From assembly GCA_965224845.1 (NCBI GenBank), contig CBDDAJ010000015.1, forward strand, positions 124,001 to 188,000: 64,000 nt of DNA, given 5' to 3'. Below are positions 59,343-64,000 of the stretch, piece by piece (the stretch's first letter is position 1; every line of letters starts with the position of its first letter). A program made the translations under genes and the position numbers. The notes below the pieces were generated by a model that had not been told where the DNA came from, did not search any database, and was given only the letters and a program-made list of their open reading frames with translations. Source of the stretch: Wocania_A sp965224845. Its GTDB lineage: Bacteria > Bacteroidota > Bacteroidia > Flavobacteriales > Flavobacteriaceae.

Positions 59343-62300
59343 TTAAAACGAAAGATTAAGACCTAAAACAAAACGTCTTGGTACAGGATACCCTAAACTA
59401 GTAGTCCCTACAATCGTTGTACCGTTACTGTTATCATTAATTGTTGGATCAACACCTGTGAATTTCGTAAAGGTTACTAAATTATCTCCAGAGAGATATA
59501 CGTTTGCACCAGACATACCAACCTTATCAACAATAGATTGTGGCAAGTCGTAAGATAATCTTACATTATTTAATCTTAAATAACTCCCATCTTCTAAATA
59601 ACGTGTTGAAACCTGGTTACTTCCCAAGTATCCGCCTTCTTTTGGCTTTGGGTGTGTAGCTATATCTCCCGGCTGCTCCCATCTGGTCCAACCGTCAGGC
59701 AACACCATCTGATTAAATTGGACATAGAATCCATCCGAATCAAATAGATTTCTAGAAGCGTTATATAATTGCCCGCCATGAGCAAAGCTCCAATTAGAGC
59801 TTAATGTAAAGCCCTTATACCTAACATTAGTAAAAAACCCGCCCGTAAAATCATGATTAGCTGAACCTGCCATTTGTAATGTAGCAGCATTATAATCAAA
59901 CGTGGTAGATCTGGTACCATCATCATTAACGACTTCATAAACCGGTTCTCCATTTGCTGGGTGAACTCCAAGCCATTTTCTCATATAAAACGTACCAAAT
60001 TCTTCACCCTCTCTAATAATAGTATTGCCACTTCCAAAAATATCCGATCCATCTGGAAGTTCTGTAACTTCATTATTATTGAAACTAATGTTTCCTCCTA
60101 CACTTACACCAAAATCATCTTGATTAATAATATCTGCAGAAATTCCAATTTCTATCCCTTTATTAACAACAGATCCAATATTTTCATATCTCCCTGTAAA
60201 ACCCGATAAATCTGGTAGTCTTCTAAAGAATAACAAATCAGAGCTTTCTTTGTTGTAATAATCAACTGTTAAATCAACAGTATTAAACAATGTCGCATCT
60301 AAACCAATATTTGACTCTGTGATTTTTTCCCATGATATATCTGGAGTTCCTAATCGGTTAGGTTTAGCTGCTAATACACCTGCATATTGAAACTCTACAT
60401 TATACGTTGTTAAATAAGCAAAGCCGCCTATTAAATTACCAACAGAACCATAACTTCCTCTTAATTTTAAAACATTGATTTTATCTGAATTGAAGAAATT
60501 TTCCTTGTGAATATTCCAACCTGCAGCGGCAGAGTAGAATGTTCCATAACGGTAATCAGGAGCAAAAGCTGAAGCACCATCAACTCTAACAGATCCTTTC
60601 ACAAAATATTTATTCTTATAATCATAATCTGCTGAAAACAAAAATGATTGCTGTGCAGACTCACCTGCGTTACCATTAATTTGTGCCGGCTCAAGAGCTA
60701 CATTTTGAACTTCTCCATTAACCAAAACATTTTCCGATGTCGCAGAAAAATTTCTTTGTTGGTAATCATTATACTCATAAGCTGCCAATACATTTACTGT
60801 GTGATCCTCGTTAAAAGTATTAGAATATTTAAGCATTTGATTAGTAAATCTGTTTAAAGATCTAAAGTTATAATCCCTAACCGAACCATTAGAAGACCTT
60901 CCTCCATTAGATCTAGGATCAACATAATTAAAACTTTCAAAATGCCCCCATCTAAAGTTATTTGTAGATAAGAATGTTAAGTTGGGTAATAGCTTATATT
61001 CAAAATCAAAACTAGCAAATAAATTGAACGACCTAGAATCAGAATAATTCCATTGACGGTCAAAAAAGAAATTTCTCTTATCTCTACCCAACCAGTCGTC
61101 ACCTTGAGATTGATTAGCATTTATAACGGACCCATCTTCTGCAAAAGGCAAATCCCAGGGCATATTTAAATAGGCCTCGTATAACGATGCCTGATTTTGT
61201 CTTTCTCTTCTATCGAAAACGAAAAAAAGCTTTGGCTTAATAGTTAACTTATCAGTAATTTCATAATCTAAATTCAAACGAAAATTATATCTATCAAGAT
61301 CATTTCCAATTACTGTACCCTCTTCACCGTAGTAACCAGAAGACAATAATAGATTGTGCGTTTCTGTAGCTGAGGTAAATCTTATAGATGCATCTTTTAC
61401 CAATCCATCTCGAGTAGCCCCATCTATCCAATCGTAATCTCTTTCCAATAAATCTTCGGTAAACCAAGGGTTTGTATTTCCAAGTTCTGAGTGAAAATCA
61501 TACAATTGCTGAGAATTCATAATTTCGAAATTCCCAGTATTAAATTGGTTAATGGCAGTCTTCAAGAAAATTTCCATTTTAGGCTTTGCTCCTACAGTTC
61601 CCTTTTTAGTCGTTACAATTACTACACCATTTGCTGCTCTGTTTCCATACAAAGCTGTAGCAGAAGCGTCTTTTAAAACAGATAAGCTAGCTACGTCATT
61701 TGGATTTAGTTTCGGATCAGAATTACCAAAAATCACTCCATCAACAACCCATAATGGTTGGTTATTACCATTACTTATAGAAGATCTTCCTCTAATGAGT
61801 ATGGATGGCGAAGACCCAGGAGCTCCAGTGCTAGGTAAAATTTGAACACCCGCTACCTTACCTTGTAACATAGTTGCTACTTCAGGAACAGTAACATCCG
61901 TTAGTTTTTCTGAACTAACTTCAACTACTGAAGATGTTAGTGTTTCTTTTTTCTGTGTTCCATAGGCCACAACCACAACTTCATCTAAAGTCGAGGTATC
62001 CGTTTCTAAGGTTACATTAATAGTGGTTTGATTACCAATAACAATCGTTTGGGTTTTAAACCCTAAAAAAGAAAATGTAAGTGCGGTTCCTCCATCTGGT
62101 ATTTTAATAGAATAATTCCCATCAAAATCAGTTGACGTTCCTGTAGAAGTTCCTTCTACAACAATGTTTACACCTATTGCCGGCGTATTGCTATCATCAA
62201 ATACGGTTCCTGTTATTGTTTTGCCGCTACTTTGTGCATGCGTCTCAAAACAAAAACAAGCCATAGATAATAACACTAAAAAAGTAAATAGTTTTTTCAT
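59343..62300 (-). CDS. susC: SusC/RagA family TonB-linked outer-membrane transporter
   Basis: 985 aa. Signal peptide (FLVLLSMACFCFETHAQ). Carboxypeptidase-like domain (GVNIVVEGTSTGTSTDFDG), TonB-box region (VVVAYGTQKKETLTSSV), plug (NPNDVASLSVLKDASATALYG) and a 22-strand barrel ending RRFVLGLNLSF. Imports glycans with SusD. Energy comes from an ExbB/ExbD/TonB system such as the one at 40698-43063. Confidence 0.97.
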   Translation of the reverse strand: MKKLFTFLVLLSMACFCFETHAQSSGKTITGTVFDDSNTPAIGVNIVVEGTSTGTSTDFDGNYSIKIPDGGTALTFSFLGFKTQTIVIGNQTTINVTLETDTSTLDEVVVVAYGTQKKETLTSSVVEVSSEKLTDVTVPEVATMLQGKVAGVQILPSTGAPGSSPSILIRGRSSISNGNNQPLWVVDGVIFGNSDPKLNPNDVASLSVLKDASATALYGNRAANGVVIVTTKKGTVGAKPKMEIFLKTAINQFNTGNFEIMNSQQLYDFHSELGNTNPWFTEDLLERDYDWIDGATRDGLVKDASIRFTSATETHNLLLSSGYYGEEGTVIGNDLDRYNFRLNLDYEITDKLTIKPKLFFVFDRRERQNQASLYEAYLNMPWDLPFAEDGSVINANQSQGDDWLGRDKRNFFFDRQWNYSDSRSFNLFASFDFEYKLLPNLTFLSTNNFRWGHFESFNYVDPRSNGGRSSNGSVRDYNFRSLNRFTNQMLKYSNTFNEDHTVNVLAAYEYNDYQQRNFSATSENVLVNGEVQNVALEPAQINGNAGESAQQSFLFSADYDYKNKYFVKGSVRVDGASAFAPDYRYGTFYSAAAGWNIHKENFFNSDKINVLKLRGSYGSVGNLIGGFAYLTTYNVEFQYAGVLAAKPNRLGTPDISWEKITESNIGLDATLFNTVDLTVDYYNKESSDLLFFRRLPDLSGFTGRYENIGSVVNKGIEIGISADIINQDDFGVSVGGNISFNNNEVTELPDGSDIFGSGNTIIREGEEFGTFYMRKWLGVHPANGEPVYEVVNDDGTRSTTFDYNAATLQMAGSANHDFTGGFFTNVRYKGFTLSSNWSFAHGGQLYNASRNLFDSDGFYVQFNQMVLPDGWTRWEQPGDIATHPKPKEGGYLGSNQVSTRYLEDGSYLRLNNVRLSYDLPQSIVDKVGMSGANVYLSGDNLVTFTKFTGVDPTINDNSNGTTIVGTTSLGYPVPRRFVLGLNLSF

Positions 62301-62343
62301 AAAATAGTTTTTAGTTTTAGTTATATTTAGTTGTTAATTAATT

Positions 62344-63702
62344 TTAGAAAGTTTCTTTCATCCAATTATAGGGTTTGCGTTTTACCCACATCCCTCTTGT
62401 AAAGTCCGGGAAATCTTGTGGCGCTCCATTATTCTCAATCGATAATTCTGATAATGGGGTAACTGCACTCCATGCTGCGGCATCATAGGCATCCATTGGT
62501 GGGGCGATCTTCTCTTTTGCCGACTCTACAAAGGCATTTAATACAAAAAAGTCTATCCCGCCATGACCTGCTTCTGTAGCACTGGCACCATATTTTTTCC
62601 ATAACGGATGATCGTACTTCTCAAACCAGGCATCCATAGTTTCCCAGCCATGACCTTTGGTAGTCCCTTCTACATGTATACGCTGGGTGTGGTAATCAAA
62701 ATCTGTAAGCCCTTGTACCCCCTGAACCTTAAACCCTAATGAGTAAGGATGTGGTGTATTTGTATTATGAGTAACAATAATGGTCTCTCCGTTTGAGGTT
62801 TCTATCGTTGATGTGATAATATCGCCTTGTTTCCATTTCAACTTGGCATTTGGATGGTCTTTCCCGCCATGGTCTACTATGTATTTATTTAAGCCTATAG
62901 CTTTTGTGGCATGCGAGGTTAAAGACACAAATCGGTTCCCTCTATTTACATCGGCCATAACTGCTATCGGACCCAAACCATGTGTGGGATATACATCGGC
63001 ATTTCTTAATAACGAATGCTGCGTTCTCCATGCAGATTCTGAGATCCCCTTTTCGCCAAACTCAACCCCTTTTCCATAGGCCGTCTTACCATCATTAAAC
63101 TTTACACCTCTTAAATCATGCTCGTAACCACATCTAAAATGTAACAGCTCGCCAAAAACATTTTGCTTTACCATATTTAATACGGCTAGAACATCTCTGC
63201 GGTAATTTACATTCTCTAAAATCATTAAATGAGAACCTGTTTCCTCATGGGTGTTTACCAAATCCCAGCATTCTTCCAGTGTATTTGCCGCTGATACTTC
63301 CAGGCCTGTATACTTTCCTGCTTTCATCGCATCTACTGCCATTTTGGTGTGCCATAACCACGGAGTGGATATGATAACGGCGTCTACTTCTTTTAATTCT
63401 AATAAGTTTCTGTAATCGTAATCCGATTTCCCAAAAACCTGAGGCTTTGAAAAACCTGCCTTACTTATTTTATTTAAAGCTATTTTTATTCGATTGGGAT
63501 CGATATCGCAGATAGCCGTGATCTCTACATCTTTTCTTAATAATGCATTATCTAAATGATTGGTCCCTCTTAAACCAACCCCTATAAAAGCTAGTTTTAA
63601 TTTATCTTTTGCTAAAACACTACCAAAAGACATCCCTGGAAGTACAGATAATCCTGCACCAGCTATTGCTGTTTTTTTTACAAAGCTTCGTCTCGAATTC
63701 AT
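62344..63702 (-). CDS. GH109-type Gfo/Idh/MocA protein (NAD-dependent alpha-N-acetylgalactosaminidase family)
   Basis: 452 aa, likely first gene of the PUL-like operon. Tat-type signal (NSRRSFVKKTAIAGAGLSVLPG). Rossmann NAD-binding motif FIGVGLRGTNH, then CDIDPNR, HLMILENVNYRRDVLAVLNM, FGEKGISESAWRTQHS, YPTHGLGPIAVMADVNRGNR, HPYSLGFKVQG and AGHGGIDFFV, the segments typical of GH109. GH109 enzymes use NAD+ to cleave alpha-GalNAc by a redox-elimination mechanism. The substrate of this member is inferred from family, not shown. It precedes susC by 43 bases. Confidence 0.9.
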   Translation of the reverse strand: MNSRRSFVKKTAIAGAGLSVLPGMSFGSVLAKDKLKLAFIGVGLRGTNHLDNALLRKDVEITAICDIDPNRIKIALNKISKAGFSKPQVFGKSDYDYRNLLELKEVDAVIISTPWLWHTKMAVDAMKAGKYTGLEVSAANTLEECWDLVNTHEETGSHLMILENVNYRRDVLAVLNMVKQNVFGELLHFRCGYEHDLRGVKFNDGKTAYGKGVEFGEKGISESAWRTQHSLLRNADVYPTHGLGPIAVMADVNRGNRFVSLTSHATKAIGLNKYIVDHGGKDHPNAKLKWKQGDIITSTIETSNGETIIVTHNTNTPHPYSLGFKVQGVQGLTDFDYHTQRIHVEGTTKGHGWETMDAWFEKYDHPLWKKYGASATEAGHGGIDFFVLNAFVESAKEKIAPPMDAYDAAAWSAVTPLSELSIENNGAPQDFPDFTRGMWVKRKPYNWMKETF

Positions 63703-64000
63703 ATATTTTTTAAGTAAACGTTAATTAAAAGTCAAATTAACATATAGAACCGGATAGTTACCTGTGCCATTTTATGCATTTTAGAGGGTTTTCTATGTCA
63801 AACCCGGGATTTTGATTAAATAATACACCTTTTTGGCGAATTAGGCATATGTCGCAAAAATAGTTTGAATAAGTACGTAAAATGAGAGTGATTTTTATTA
63901 ATATATTTACATTTCATCTAAAAGAAACCGTCTTGCTTAAGTTTATTTTCTTTGAAGGGATGCGCACTTGAATGATTTATGTATTGGTTATGAATAAATT
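63703..64000 (-). promoter_or_regulatory. Upstream region of the PUL-like operon
   Basis: About 300 AT-rich bases upstream of the GH109 gene. A minus-strand TTAATTTG (in GTTAATTTGAC) comes near the TAnnTTTG consensus but differs at the second position. A TTTCTATG...AAACCC region is present but no clear operator was recognised. No ORF of protein-like composition. The local regulator, if any, lies beyond the window. Confidence 0.35.

Noticed and set aside
60648..60857. Opposite-strand ORF in susC
   Set aside because: Shadow of the barrel coding region; no start context or protein-like composition.
1..64000. Prophage, insertion sequence or integrative element
   Set aside because: No transposase, integrase, phage structural gene or matching terminal repeats were seen.

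Overview
The window is AT-rich DNA from a Bacteroidota bacterium, most likely a marine or environmental member of the Flavobacteriaceae. The evidence is a SusC/SusD pair, two proteins with type IX secretion (T9SS) C-terminal sorting domains, a GLPGLI-family protein, a DUF5686 barrel, many LxxC-type lipoproteins, poor Shine-Dalgarno sequences, and promoters of the Bacteroidota type (TTTG, about 19 bases, TAnnTTTG). No prophage, insertion sequence, CRISPR array or rRNA operon was seen.

Layout. 1-6523: a TPR sensor kinase, its response regulator, a CsgG-like exported protein, a membrane protein overlapping it by 4 bases, and a T9SS-exported BspA/DUF285 repeat protein. 6671-12272: polA followed closely by a TPR-CHAT envelope protein. 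12579-19760 (minus): a compact operon of exported proteins (DUF4412, delta-60 repeat/T9SS protein, two related lipoproteins, a frameshifted exported protein, a tectonin-like propeller). It diverges from an ECF-type sigma factor and its probable anti-sigma partner (19876-21137). 21162-23688: a small broken ORF, an outer-membrane barrel and a DUF3179 lipoprotein. 23845-28209: core translation genes rplM, rpsI, rpsB, tsf, pyrH, frr. 28268-36097: a DUF5686 barrel, an MMPL/RND exporter, a small Cys-rich exported protein, a GLPGLI protein and a TonB-linked outer-membrane protein. 36266-39846: asnS, rpoN and a PAP2-like membrane protein. 39882-45106 (minus): an outer-membrane barrel, an ExbB/ExbD energising operon, tRNA-Ser(GGA), ansA and tatD. 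45193-46883: a retropepsin-like protease, an orphan NarL/LuxR response regulator, three tandem 146-148 bp repeats and a 32-residue membrane peptide. 46961-50957 (minus): odhB and odhA (2-oxoglutarate dehydrogenase). 51747-63702 (minus): a polysaccharide-utilisation-like operon, GH109-type oxidoreductase/glycosidase, SusC, SusD, discoidin lipoprotein, FG-GAP/ASPIC protein and DUF3472-discoidin protein.

The most unusual region is 46331-46741. Each repeat unit starts with the same perfect dyad, TACGTAG-AA-CTACGTA, which has the 7-2-7 geometry known for NarL-family operators. The dyad sits about 45 bp upstream of a plausible start site, and the unit ends in a hairpin plus T-run whose stem changes in a compensatory way between copies. 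The gene directly upstream is an orphan NarL-type response regulator. I read this as a candidate regulator-controlled array of three sibling small RNAs, ending in a tiny membrane peptide. This is inference from sequence alone.

Other notable points are degenerate copies of a short dispersed element read in frame inside interdomain linkers of polA and odhB, an apparent frameshift at 14043-14060, an in-frame stop in a small conserved-looking ORF at 21162-21422, paired TGTTAACA palindromes around the sigma-factor promoter, and strong hairpins at two junctions of the SusCD operon.
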